Below, in pieces: positions 51,363-61,935 of a stretch of 64,000 nucleotides of DNA. This stretch comes from Segatella copri (lineage in GTDB: Bacteria > Bacteroidota > Bacteroidia > Bacteroidales > Bacteroidaceae): NCBI RefSeq assembly GCF_026015625.1, contig NZ_JAPDVG010000001.1, forward strand, positions 2,125,001-2,189,000, given 5' to 3'. The stretch's first letter is position 1; each line of letters opens with the position of its first letter. The translations under genes and the position numbers were made by a program. The notes beneath the pieces are model-generated. The model saw only the letters and a program-made list of their open reading frames with translations, made no database searches and was not told where the DNA came from.

Positions 51363-52679
51363 TTATAATGTCTTATACTGGAAACGCAAAAGTGTTAAGA
51401 AGTATGGTACATTGTCTGTTGGCATACCATGAATCTCCTTCACGATTCCTTTAAACTCATCTATCTTACCAATGAATGAAACAACCTCTGCTGCAGCTGC
51501 TATGAACTGTTTCTTATTAGTTGCATTGAGCATTGTCTCAACCAAATTATTACGTTTGGTACTGATAGACTTATCTTTATCACTAGAGGCTTCGTTCAAC
51601 AACTCAGCCAACTCTTGGGATTTCTCCCATAATTCATCATTATTCAACATAGCTAATATCCAAATTTTATATACGTTAAAATTAATTTGTTCGTCTTCAT
51701 TTTTAGGAGTTTTCGGCTGTTTCGGCACTTTATCTCCTTTTGAACATACATAATCTCTAAGCCCTTTAGGCTCCATAGCTTTAATACCTATAGCCCCATA
51801 AGTACAAGCCGTTTTAAATCCAATTGCAGTTCCCCATAAAGACTCTGCATTTCTACCATTGCTCATCCCAAATATCTTTTCATAAAGATGAATTGGACGG
51901 CGTATTTGGTTCAAATTAAATGGTATAAAACCAATGGTAGTATTTGTCTGTCCTATGCTATAGATGTAGCCCAAAATTTGAGCATTTCTATATTTTTGAG
52001 AAATACCAATGAGAATCTTTGTCCATGTTTGGGTATCAATATTGATGATTCCATCCTTATTCGTATTGTAAGGACTATATCCCGCCAAAGGCATATCTGC
52101 ATCATATTCTCTTGGATCATAATAATGGGACAGCCATTGACCATTCCAAGTATTAATCTGGTTTCCTTTCAGCATGGTTGTCTCATTAAGACTCGTACGA
52201 TAGAGCTTCCAACCTTCAAAAATATCAAGTAAAATCTCTTTGTTGCTAAAAAGAATCGAAAAGCCTCCCTGCACTCCAATACCAAGAGCATCTCCAATCC
52301 ACGATGTATAGATTTCTTCCTGAGAGTTTGGTAACTTCAAATCAGTCACTTGACCAGATGTTGTAGCTGTAACATCTAATGAAGCATAACCACGTGCAAT
52401 GCTTGCATCAGCTTCACTTTCTTCGATTTTCTTAATCAATTTTTCGAAGCGGTTCTTTCTTTGTTCAGGAGTCTCAAAAGGCTTTTTCCCCTTTATCATA
52501 TCATCCCAACTTAACTTTGGGTTTTCCAAAGGCGAATTACCAGCAGTCATCATATACTTGTTTTGATCAAAAAACAAGGGATAGAACTGCTCCAAAAAGA
52601 AAGTTCGGGCATCATAGCTGGTGCCATATTTTTCATTGTAAGCATCCAGGAATATCTTTCCAATATTTGATGTTATCAT
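51363..52679 (-). CDS. candidate Cas8 large subunit
   Basis: The 438-residue protein shows no zinc motif and no catalytic signature. Stretches such as MIKGKKPFETPEQRKNRFEKLIKKIEESEA, GVQGGFSILFSNKEILLDIFEGWKLYRTSLNE and TWNGQWLSHYYD do not match a family I recognise. It is called Cas8 only because it occupies the large-subunit place: Cas5, Cas6, Cas7 and Cas3 are all accounted for, and its length fits. A Cas8 would recognise the PAM and recruit Cas3. Confidence 0.5.
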   Translation of the reverse strand: MITSNIGKIFLDAYNEKYGTSYDARTFFLEQFYPLFFDQNKYMMTAGNSPLENPKLSWDDMIKGKKPFETPEQRKNRFEKLIKKIEESEADASIARGYASLDVTATTSGQVTDLKLPNSQEEIYTSWIGDALGIGVQGGFSILFSNKEILLDIFEGWKLYRTSLNETTMLKGNQINTWNGQWLSHYYDPREYDADMPLAGYSPYNTNKDGIINIDTQTWTKILIGISQKYRNAQILGYIYSIGQTNTTIGFIPFNLNQIRRPIHLYEKIFGMSNGRNAESLWGTAIGFKTACTYGAIGIKAMEPKGLRDYVCSKGDKVPKQPKTPKNEDEQINFNVYKIWILAMLNNDELWEKSQELAELLNEASSDKDKSISTKRNNLVETMLNATNKKQFIAAAAEVVSFIGKIDEFKGIVKEIHGMPTDNVPYFLTLLRFQYKTL

Positions 52680-52682
52680 ATT

Positions 52683-54832
<2,150 letters not shown>

Positions 54833-54845
54833 ATAGTTACATCGT

Positions 54846-55406
54846 TTAAAGTAAAGATTGACCATTATACTCTATCCAGCCAACCATTGGTTGATTATCG
54901 TTAAAACGATTATAGCCAACCAGGAAAGACTGCTCTGAATTTCCAAAGCGCAATTCAAAACCAGGTAATTGATTGAATTGGTCTTCTTCCATCACTCTGA
55001 TTTCTGATTCTGGCAAGAGTATATCTTCATTTCTACATACACATACATGTTGCTTCGATGCAATAATAGCATCTTCTTCGTTTTCAAAAGCAATACATAA
55101 AACCGGATGCAAAAGAACAGAACGCTTCAATACAGAACGATTTCTAATGAAAGTTCTGTTTTTATACTCCCAACCTCTAGGCTGTGTCACTTCCTGTTGA
55201 GAATCCAGGGAATCATACTTCAATTTGTGCCTCAATATTTTATGGATTCCTGGAACGTTCAATAGTTCAGGAAACAGTTTTTTCTCTATGCCTTCTATTA
55301 TTGAAGGTGTAAGAAACTGCTGACTGAATGTTTCTCCATCACGAACTGCGGTCCATGGTTTGATGAAACCAAACTGCCCTTTATATGTTACGACATACAT
55401 AATCAA
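54846..55406 (-). CDS. cas5: CRISPR-associated protein Cas5
   Basis: The 186-residue protein has the Cas5 start MYVVTYKGQFGFIKPWTAVRDGETFSQQFL with the glycine-rich hairpin region, and a second RRM-like half ending EQSFLVGYNRFND. It binds the crRNA 5' handle in Cascade. It lies 12 bases after cas6 and just before cas3, an unusual place compared with cas8-cas7-cas5-cas3. Confidence 0.8.
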   Translation of the reverse strand: MIMYVVTYKGQFGFIKPWTAVRDGETFSQQFLTPSIIEGIEKKLFPELLNVPGIHKILRHKLKYDSLDSQQEVTQPRGWEYKNRTFIRNRSVLKRSVLLHPVLCIAFENEEDAIIASKQHVCVCRNEDILLPESEIRVMEEDQFNQLPGFELRFGNSEQSFLVGYNRFNDNQPMVGWIEYNGQSLL

Positions 55407-55418
55407 ATCCTTTAATAA

Positions 55419-56081
55419 TTAGTAAATTGCTCCAAATCCGATGCCCGTACAGTTGCCTACACCAACATTCCATATAAATTGTTTCGTCTCAGGCTTACCT
55501 TTGATGACAACCGGGCAAAGACTTGCCTTATTGCCAATACCATGATAACGAACCAACTTCAACTTCTTTTTGGTGTAAGAAAGATCAAAACAAATATCCA
55601 ACGTTTCATCTTCTTCCAATCCTGCCTCTTTCATTTTCGACAAAAGAGTCTCCTTAAGATATTGGTTTGCCTGTTCATGATTGAAATTATACTGTTTAAT
55701 GCTTCCATCATCCAACCTTCTTTTTATAAAAACCGGACTAGCACAATAATACAAATCCCGCTCTGAAAATTGAGGTTCAGCACCAATAGTTATGTCAGTT
55801 ACAAACATACCACAAAACATCTCAGGATCTTCAAGAATTGTTCTGATGATAACCTTAATGATACTTTCATCATAAAAGCTAATAAACATCGTTGCACCCT
55901 GTGAAAACTGAAGTGCATTCTCCACTTTTCTTCCTCCATTTAACCAAGAGAAAGAATACAATGAAATCGTATCATGAATAGAATTGTTTCCAATCCATTT
56001 ATGAATAGTACCAACCAGTTTCTGTTGATAATCAAAAGGAACTGGTGTAGTATTCGGTGAAGTTTTTAAAAGAATTCTCAT
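55419..56081 (-). CDS. cas6: CRISPR RNA endonuclease Cas6
   Basis: The 220-residue protein opens MRILLKTSPNTTPVPFDYQQKLVGTIHKWIG and ends with the glycine-rich loop VGVGNCTGIGFGAIY typical of Cas6. It would cut the repeat RNA so that AUUGAAAU becomes the 5' handle. It is the first gene of the cas operon. No convincing promoter lies directly upstream; it is 40 bases after the 56-residue gene. Confidence 0.88.
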   Translation of the reverse strand: MRILLKTSPNTTPVPFDYQQKLVGTIHKWIGNNSIHDTISLYSFSWLNGGRKVENALQFSQGATMFISFYDESIIKVIIRTILEDPEMFCGMFVTDITIGAEPQFSERDLYYCASPVFIKRRLDDGSIKQYNFNHEQANQYLKETLLSKMKEAGLEEDETLDICFDLSYTKKKLKLVRYHGIGNKASLCPVVIKGKPETKQFIWNVGVGNCTGIGFGAIY

Positions 56082-56121
56082 ATTAAAAAAATGTTCGTAT
56101 TATAAATATATTTTTTGCTTA

Positions 56122-56292
56122 TCATAAAATTTCTCTCAGATGGTTCCTTGCCTTATCAGCAATCTCTTTCGCCTCCTGATAGCACCCATCTATTTCTTCA
56201 TAGGTGTATGCATTCCGAGCCTCAACGATGCTTTCGGTTGCAACCTCTTCGAACATATCGAAGACGATTTGTTCATTATTATTTTGCTTCAT
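56122..56292 (-). CDS. 56-residue acidic protein
   Basis: The frame starts MKQNNNEQIVFDMFEEVATES and ends RNHLREIL. It is acidic, probably two helices, with no hydrophobic segment. It lies 76 bases downstream of the XRE-ImmA gene and 40 bases upstream of cas6, all on one strand. The protein-like composition and conserved-looking helix pattern suggest a gene, but I do not recognise it. It could be a partner of the protease or of the cas regulator. Confidence 0.5.
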   Translation of the reverse strand: MKQNNNEQIVFDMFEEVATESIVEARNAYTYEEIDGCYQEAKEIADKARNHLREIL

Positions 56293-56368
56293 ATCTAACA
56301 CTATTAAGAATTAGTATTTCCTATTTTAAATATCATCAAATGCTGACATTTACACCGACATTCAACAT

Positions 56369-57352
56369 TCACGAATCTACTATCGAGTTGACTCTCTTCT
56401 CCCTTCCTAATGTCTCGGGAAATGCATAGTGACCATTACCTATTTCTCGTGGATTAGGCTCTATATGCTCGGCATACCATGCCCGTTTATACTCGGTGGT
56501 GATGATGCCGTAATCTCTGGCGGCAATGATGGATGCAGCGAGAGATGCGCCATACAGTTCCTTGATGTCAATCATCTCCTCCAGCGTTATCTTCTCACGT
56601 TTCTTGGAACCCACCTCTTCGATAAGCGCCAATTTAGGAAGAAGGAAGAAACTGGCAAAGAGATCACAACGCTTCTCCAGCCTCAGCGGACTATCTTCCG
56701 GGAAGAGGAGAAGCAGATGAGCCAGTTCATGAACTGCCGTGAAGCGAAGTTTCTCTACACTGCTCTTTTCGGGATTGAAATCGAGAATCATCAACGGATG
56801 CTTCTTATCAGCCCAGGTGCTCATTCCGAAGACATAATCCGGGAGATTAGCAGCAAGTATCATGATACCTTTTCTTTCCAATAGTCTCAGGATACTGGCA
56901 ATGGGTCCATCACCACAATGCCACTTCTCACGAAGAAGGTCGGCAGCATGGATGGCATCTTCAAGGATTGATACCTTGGTGCCTTTTACCGGATTCTTGA
57001 ACCGGGTAGGAAAGCCTGCTTCTTTCTCCTTCGTAAGATACTGCTCTGCCCAAAACGAGAGTTTTGCTTCAAGGGCTTGCAACTCGTCTTCGGACAACTT
57101 GCCATTGGAGGTGGTACGGAGCATAGGCATATCTATCTTGAGATTGGTTCCTTCGAAATATTCCTCGCTGATATTGAGGGCTTTGGCTATGGCTTGCAGG
57201 GCATCACGCTTAGGGCGCATGATCCCTTTCTCATATCGGGAGATGCTCTGCTTGGTGATGGCTCCGTTGGTTCGTTCTACGAGTTTATCCATGCTGAGCC
57301 CCATCATCTGTCGCGCTTCCCGCAATCTTATAGAAAATGATTCATTAATCAT
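56369..57352 (-). CDS. XRE-family regulator with ImmA/IrrE peptidase domain
   Basis: The 327-residue protein has an N-terminal helix-turn-helix (residues 8-65: RLREARQMMGLSMDKLVERTNGAITKQSISRYEKG), a linker, and a zinc metallopeptidase with the motif TAVHELAHLLLLF and the later Glu (CDLFASFFLLPKL). Such fusions cleave or sense a repressor, as in ImmA and IrrE systems. It stands directly upstream of the cas operon in the same direction, with a -7 box TATATTTG at 57385-57378. A role in switching on the island's genes is inference. Confidence 0.88.
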   Translation of the reverse strand: MINESFSIRLREARQMMGLSMDKLVERTNGAITKQSISRYEKGIMRPKRDALQAIAKALNISEEYFEGTNLKIDMPMLRTTSNGKLSEDELQALEAKLSFWAEQYLTKEKEAGFPTRFKNPVKGTKVSILEDAIHAADLLREKWHCGDGPIASILRLLERKGIMILAANLPDYVFGMSTWADKKHPLMILDFNPEKSSVEKLRFTAVHELAHLLLLFPEDSPLRLEKRCDLFASFFLLPKLALIEEVGSKKREKITLEEMIDIKELYGASLAASIIAARDYGIITTEYKRAWYAEHIEPNPREIGNGHYAFPETLGREKRVNSIVDS

Positions 57353-57377
57353 AATTGTCAGCTCTTTAATTTGTTGA

Positions 57378-57385
57378 CAAATATA
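57378..57385 (-). promoter_or_regulatory. -7 element of the XRE-ImmA gene
   Basis: The minus strand reads TATATTTG, 26 bases upstream of the start at 57352; the -33 is not clear. Confidence 0.4.
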
Positions 57386-57504
57386 AGAAAAAGAATTGCT
57401 TTTGTAACTAAGTGTTCATAAGATTTAACATAAAAAAGCAGGCAAATGATAAAATAACAAGAAGAATTTAGGCAAAATCAGGTTTACACATTATTATAAT
57501 AGAA

Positions 57505-57541
57505 AACACCTTGACCATACAAAACATACAGTCAAGGTGTT
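57505..57541 (-). terminator. terminator of the second amt
   Basis: AACACCTTGAC (57505-57515) pairs with GTCAAGGTGTT (57531-57541), followed on the minus strand by TTTCTATTAT. It is a close copy of the hairpin at 41550-41586, loop included. Confidence 0.8.
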
Positions 57542-57563
57542 ATACATATATTCATTCTCTATC

Positions 57564-58832
57564 TTAGTTGCTATAAGCACTCTCACCATGCTCGTAGATG
57601 TCGAGACCTTCCTCCTCTACTCGCTTGTCAACACGTACACCTACACTCTTATCTACTACCTTGAAGATAATGTAGGTAACTACAACGCTGTAGATGATGC
57701 TTACCATGGTGGCTACAACCTGAACCCAAAGCTGATGCCAGTCGCCATAGAGGGCACCCTGTACACCTTCGGCTCCTGTTACATACTGAGTGGCGAAGAC
57801 ACCGGTGAGGATAGATCCCAGAATACCACCCATACCATGAACACCAAAGGCATCGAGAGCATCATCATACTTGAACTTCTCCTTTACTACAGCTACCATG
57901 AAGAAGCAGACGATGGTGGAAATGATACCGATGCAGAAAGCTCCGAAAATATCGGTACTGCCGGCTGCAGGAGTGATGGCTACCAGTCCGGCTACAGCAC
58001 CGGTACAAGCACCTACTGTAGTTGGCTTCTTGTTCACAATCCAGTCGATGAGCATCCAGGTGGTGGCTGCCGCTGCTGTTGCGATATGGGTTACGAGGAA
58101 GGCATTGGCTGCCAGACCATCAGCTGCCAATCCGCTACCGGCATTGAAACCGAACCATCCCAACCAGAGGAACGACATTCCCATGAACACGAAGGTGATG
58201 TTGTGAGGTGTGATAGGATGACCTGCACGGTAATCATCTCGCTTGCCTACACAGAGTGCCATGACCAGTGCGGCTACACCGGCATTGATATGAACCACGG
58301 TACCACCTGCAAAGTCGATGGCTCCCATCTCCTGCAGGAAACCGCCACCCCATACCCAGTGGGCCATAGGAAGATAGGCGATGATAACCCAGAGGATGGT
58401 GAAAAGTACATATCCGCTGAACTTAACACGCTCGGCAAAAGCACCGAGAATCAAGGCTGGAGTAATCAGGGCGAACATGCACTGGAACATTGCAAAGGTG
58501 AGTTCCGGAATGCCTGTAGGCATGATGGCATCCAAGCCGATGCCGTGGAGAAAACATTTATCGAAACCACCGATGACGCAAGCCAGAGGATTGCCCGAAT
58601 CGGCATATTCTGTAGAGAATGCCCAGGAATATCCGAAGGCTACCCATATCAGACTGACTACTGCCACGATGAAAACCGTCTGCATCAGGATGCTGAGGAT
58701 ATTCTTCTGGCGCACCAAACCACCATAAAAAAGTGCTATACCCGGGATTGACATCAAAAGCACCAAGATGGTTGCCATGATCATCCACGCTGTGTTACCC
58801 GTATCAAGTGTAGTTAATAATAAACTGCTCAT
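57564..58832 (-). CDS. amt: ammonium transporter Amt (intact)
   Basis: The 422-residue protein has about eleven membrane segments, the pore-lining FYGGLVRQKN, GAFAERVKFSGY and FLWLGWFGFNAGSGL. The pore histidines lie in GGTVVHINAG and DAFGVHGMGG. It carries ammonium across the inner membrane, gated by GlnK. It is complete, ends like the first copy (VDKRVEEEGLDIYEHGES) and follows its own glnK by 101 bases. Between the two copies the C-terminal half is well conserved while the N-terminal half differs. Confidence 0.96.
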   Translation of the reverse strand: MSSLLLTTLDTGNTAWMIMATILVLLMSIPGIALFYGGLVRQKNILSILMQTVFIVAVVSLIWVAFGYSWAFSTEYADSGNPLACVIGGFDKCFLHGIGLDAIMPTGIPELTFAMFQCMFALITPALILGAFAERVKFSGYVLFTILWVIIAYLPMAHWVWGGGFLQEMGAIDFAGGTVVHINAGVAALVMALCVGKRDDYRAGHPITPHNITFVFMGMSFLWLGWFGFNAGSGLAADGLAANAFLVTHIATAAAATTWMLIDWIVNKKPTTVGACTGAVAGLVAITPAAGSTDIFGAFCIGIISTIVCFFMVAVVKEKFKYDDALDAFGVHGMGGILGSILTGVFATQYVTGAEGVQGALYGDWHQLWVQVVATMVSIIYSVVVTYIIFKVVDKSVGVRVDKRVEEEGLDIYEHGESAYSN

Positions 58833-58933
58833 ACTTATATCTTATAGTTAAATTAGAATACTAAATAATATTTATTAAAGATAAGTAAGAATGCCTAATT
58901 CAACATTCAACACTTAACATTCAACATTTTAAA

Positions 58934-59290
58934 TTATTCCTCTTTCTCAGCGTTATACAATGCAATGTCGCCACGTTCGCCGGTTCTGATTCTTACCGTA
59001 TCGAGTACAGGAATCACGAAGATTCTGCCGTCTCCGACTTCACCGGTCTGTGCAGCGCCCTGGATGGCGGCGATGGTAGGCTCCACATTCTTATCACGAA
59101 CCACGATGTTCAGGAGCACACGTTCGATGCTGCTGGTATCGTACATCACACCACGGTAAATGCGAGCCTGGCGCATTTTTCCCTCACCTCTTACATTATA
59201 ATAAGAGAACCACTCGATGTCTGCTGCTAAAAGCGCCTTCTTGACATCCTCGAATCTAGACTTGCGGATAATTGCCTCAATCTTCTTCAT
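58934..59290 (-). CDS. glnK: PII nitrogen regulator GlnK (second copy)
   Basis: The 118-residue PII protein differs from the copy at 15296-15652 at only about a dozen positions. The differences include N-terminal Arg/Ser in place of Lys/Thr, and PTIAAIQGAAQTGEV for KTINAIQEAARTGEI. The T-loop with IYRG, the B-loop and the C-loop RTGERGD are all kept. It lies upstream of an intact amt, so this pair is the likely working one. Confidence 0.95.
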   Translation of the reverse strand: MKKIEAIIRKSRFEDVKKALLAADIEWFSYYNVRGEGKMRQARIYRGVMYDTSSIERVLLNIVVRDKNVEPTIAAIQGAAQTGEVGDGRIFVIPVLDTVRIRTGERGDIALYNAEKEE

Positions 59291-59410
59291 AATCCTTTAA
59301 TAATTAATAATGTGTTAATACTTCTATTGATTGTCTCTTTTCGAAAACGGACCTTCATTAGTTGCTATTTAAATCAAGCCTTTCTTTTACATTATGTTCG
59401 TTTTCGGCTG

Positions 59411-59418
59411 CAAAATTA
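59411..59418 (-). promoter_or_regulatory. -7 element of the second glnK-amt operon
   Basis: The minus strand reads TAATTTTG, about 120 bases before the glnK start. Confidence 0.45.
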
Positions 59419-59617
59419 ATACATTTTGTCAGCATTTTAAAGAAAATAAAAACATTTCGTTTCTGTTTTTTGTCGAATATTTTAAATTTATCGAGGCTTA
59501 TCACATTCTCCTTACAATTTGTAAGGCAGAAAGTATTTTTATAACACAAATTGTAAGATTGCGAAAAATAATCAAGATTTCTGTATTTATTTTCTTGCAT
59601 ATTTCAACAAATCGTCG

Positions 59618-59625
59618 TACCTTTG
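59618..59625 (+). promoter_or_regulatory. -7 element of dapF
   Basis: TACCTTTG with CTTG at 59594-59597 (20-base spacer); a start near 59632 leaves a leader of about 113 bases before dapF. Confidence 0.6.
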
Positions 59626-59744
59626 CAACCGAAATCAAACAAATAGTCATCGAAATATTCGAAAGACTAGCAAAAAGTCAAATCTCAAAAGAGATAAGAC
59701 ATGAGAGATAAAAGAAGAGTATTCAAACATAAAGAACAACGCAG

Positions 59745-60584
59745 ATGAAAGAAACAGTTCATTTTACAAAGATGCAGGGAGCGGGTAACGATTATATATA
59801 TGTAGATACCCAGATGTACGACATCCCTGACCCAGAGAAGGCGGCCATTGCCTGGAGTGCTTATCACACGGGCATAGGAAGCGACGGACTGGTTCTCATC
59901 GGAAAGCCGCAAGACAGCAGAAGAGCAGATTATTCGATGCGTATCTTCAACGCCGATGGTTCAGAAGCGATGATGTGCGGCAATGCAAGCCGATGCATCG
60001 GTAAGTATCTTTACGAAAAAGGATTGACCCGAAAGGACACCATCCGACTGGAAACACTTTCGGGTATCAAGATATTGAAACTTCATCTTCAGGATAATAA
60101 AGAAGTTGTGGAATCGGTAACAGTAGACATGCTGGAACCCCAACTTGAAAATCCCGAGCAATTCTTAGGCCCTTCGGTGCTCGAAGCTGACGGCAGAAAA
60201 TTTGAAGGCACCTATGTTTGCATGGGTAATCCGCATTTCGTTACCTTCGTGGATGACATCGACACCATCGACATCGCCCACTATGGTAAAATCCTGGAAA
60301 GAGACAAGGCATTTCCCCAGAGATGCAACATAGAATTTGCACAAGTAACTGACACAGACGCCATAAGGACACGAGTTTGGGAAAGGGGAAGCGGAATAAC
60401 AATGGCTTGCGGAACAGGAGCCTGTGCCACAGCCGTAGCCGCAGCCCTTACCAACCGTACCGGCAGGAAAAGCAGTATCGTGATGGATGGCGGAACGCTG
60501 GAAATAGAATACAGTGAGGCTGATGACCATGTTTACATGACGGGACCTGCAGCATTCGCCTTTGAAGGAGAAATTGAATTATAA
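59745..60584 (+). CDS. dapF: diaminopimelate epimerase
   Basis: The 279-residue enzyme converts LL- to meso-diaminopimelate for lysine and peptidoglycan. It opens [15 protein letters not shown]. The two catalytic cysteines lie in MMCGNASRC and [23 protein letters not shown] is also conserved. It is followed by dapL 62 bases downstream, the preceding pathway step, so the two are probably one transcript. Confidence 0.96.
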   Translation: MKETVHFTKMQGAGNDYIYVDTQMYDIPDPEKAAIAWSAYHTGIGSDGLVLIGKPQDSRRADYSMRIFNADGSEAMMCGNASRCIGKYLYEKGLTRKDTIRLETLSGIKILKLHLQDNKEVVESVTVDMLEPQLENPEQFLGPSVLEADGRKFEGTYVCMGNPHFVTFVDDIDTIDIAHYGKILERDKAFPQRCNIEFAQVTDTDAIRTRVWERGSGITMACGTGACATAVAAALTNRTGRKSSIVMDGGTLEIEYSEADDHVYMTGPAAFAFEGEIEL

Positions 60585-60646
60585 ATAAGAGCAAACTTAA
60601 ATAACAAATGGTCGATAATGACCACAAATAAAAGGAGAAACAAAAT

Positions 60647-61879
60647 ATGGCATTAGTTAATGAACATTTCCTGAAGTTGGCCAACAACTACTTGTTTGCC
60701 GACATCGCAAAGAAGGTGAACGCCTACAAGATTGCACATCCAAAGCAGCGTGTAATCAGTCTGGGCATCGGTGACGTAACCCAGCCTCTCTGCCCTGCCG
60801 TCATCAAGGCGATGCACAAGGCTGTAGACGAGATGGCTGAGCAGGCTTCTTTCAGAGGCTACGGTCCGGAGCGAGGCTACGACTTCCTCCGAGAGGCTAT
60901 CATCAAGAACGACTTTCTGCCACGTGGCATTCATCTCGACGCCAACGAGGTATTCGTAAACGATGGAGCCAAGAGCGATACGGGAAATATCCAGGAGATT
61001 TTGAGATGGGATAACAACATCGGCGTTACCGACCCGATTTATCCGGTTTATATAGACTCTAACGTGATGATAGGTAGAGCGGGAATCTTCGAGAACGGCA
61101 AGTGGAGCAATGTAACCTACATGCCTTGCGATGAGAGCGACGACTTCATCCCTCAGATTCCAGACCACCGTGTGGACATGATTTATCTCTGTTATCCAAA
61201 CAACCCTACGGGTACGGTCATCTCGAAAGAGGAACTCAGAAAATGGGTAAACTATGCTATCAAGAACGAGAGCATCATCCTCTATGATGCAGCCTACGAG
61301 GCATATATCACCGACCCATCAATTCCTCATTCTATCTACGAGATTCGTGGAGCCAGAAAGGTAGCGATAGAATTCCACAGTTATTCGAAGACTGCCGGAT
61401 TCACCGGTGTGCGTTGTGGTTACACCATCGTTCCTAAGGAGTTGAAAGCAAAGACATTGGCAGGTGAGGAAGTGGCATTGAATCCTATCTGGGACCGCCG
61501 CCAGTGCACCAAGTTTAATGGTACAAGCTATATCAGCCAGCGTGCTGCCGAAGCCATCTACACCCCAGAGGGTAAGGAACAGGTAAAGGCAACCATCAAC
61601 TACTATATGGAGAATGCCCACTTCATGAGAGCAGAACTCCAGAAACTCGGTTTGAGAGTATATGGCGGCGAGAATGCACCTTATCTCTGGGTGAAGACGC
61701 CAAACAACACGCCAAGCTGGAAATTCTTCGAAGAGATGCTTTATGGTGCCAGCGTAGTCTGCACTCCAGGTATCGGCTTCGGTCCATCGGGCGAAGGCTA
61801 CATCCGACTCACCGCCTTCGGCGAGCATGAGGACTGCAAGGAAGCCATGGAGAGAATAGCCAAATGGCTGGGAAAATAA
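60647..61879 (+). CDS. dapL: LL-diaminopimelate aminotransferase
   Basis: The 410-residue class I/II aminotransferase makes LL-diaminopimelate from tetrahydrodipicolinate and glutamate with PLP. Family features are SLGIGDVTQPLCPAVI, RGYGPERGYDFLREAI, VNDGAKSDTGNI, YPNNPTGTVIS and the PLP lysine in FHSYSKTAGFTGVRCGY. The glutamate donor links it to the GS-GOGAT genes nearby. Confidence 0.96.
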   Translation: MALVNEHFLKLANNYLFADIAKKVNAYKIAHPKQRVISLGIGDVTQPLCPAVIKAMHKAVDEMAEQASFRGYGPERGYDFLREAIIKNDFLPRGIHLDANEVFVNDGAKSDTGNIQEILRWDNNIGVTDPIYPVYIDSNVMIGRAGIFENGKWSNVTYMPCDESDDFIPQIPDHRVDMIYLCYPNNPTGTVISKEELRKWVNYAIKNESIILYDAAYEAYITDPSIPHSIYEIRGARKVAIEFHSYSKTAGFTGVRCGYTIVPKELKAKTLAGEEVALNPIWDRRQCTKFNGTSYISQRAAEAIYTPEGKEQVKATINYYMENAHFMRAELQKLGLRVYGGENAPYLWVKTPNNTPSWKFFEEMLYGASVVCTPGIGFGPSGEGYIRLTAFGEHEDCKEAMERIAKWLGK

Positions 61880-61935
61880 ACATTCCAACAGAATATAAAA
61901 ACATTGAAAATCAGAAATTTTAAAATATATAAGGT

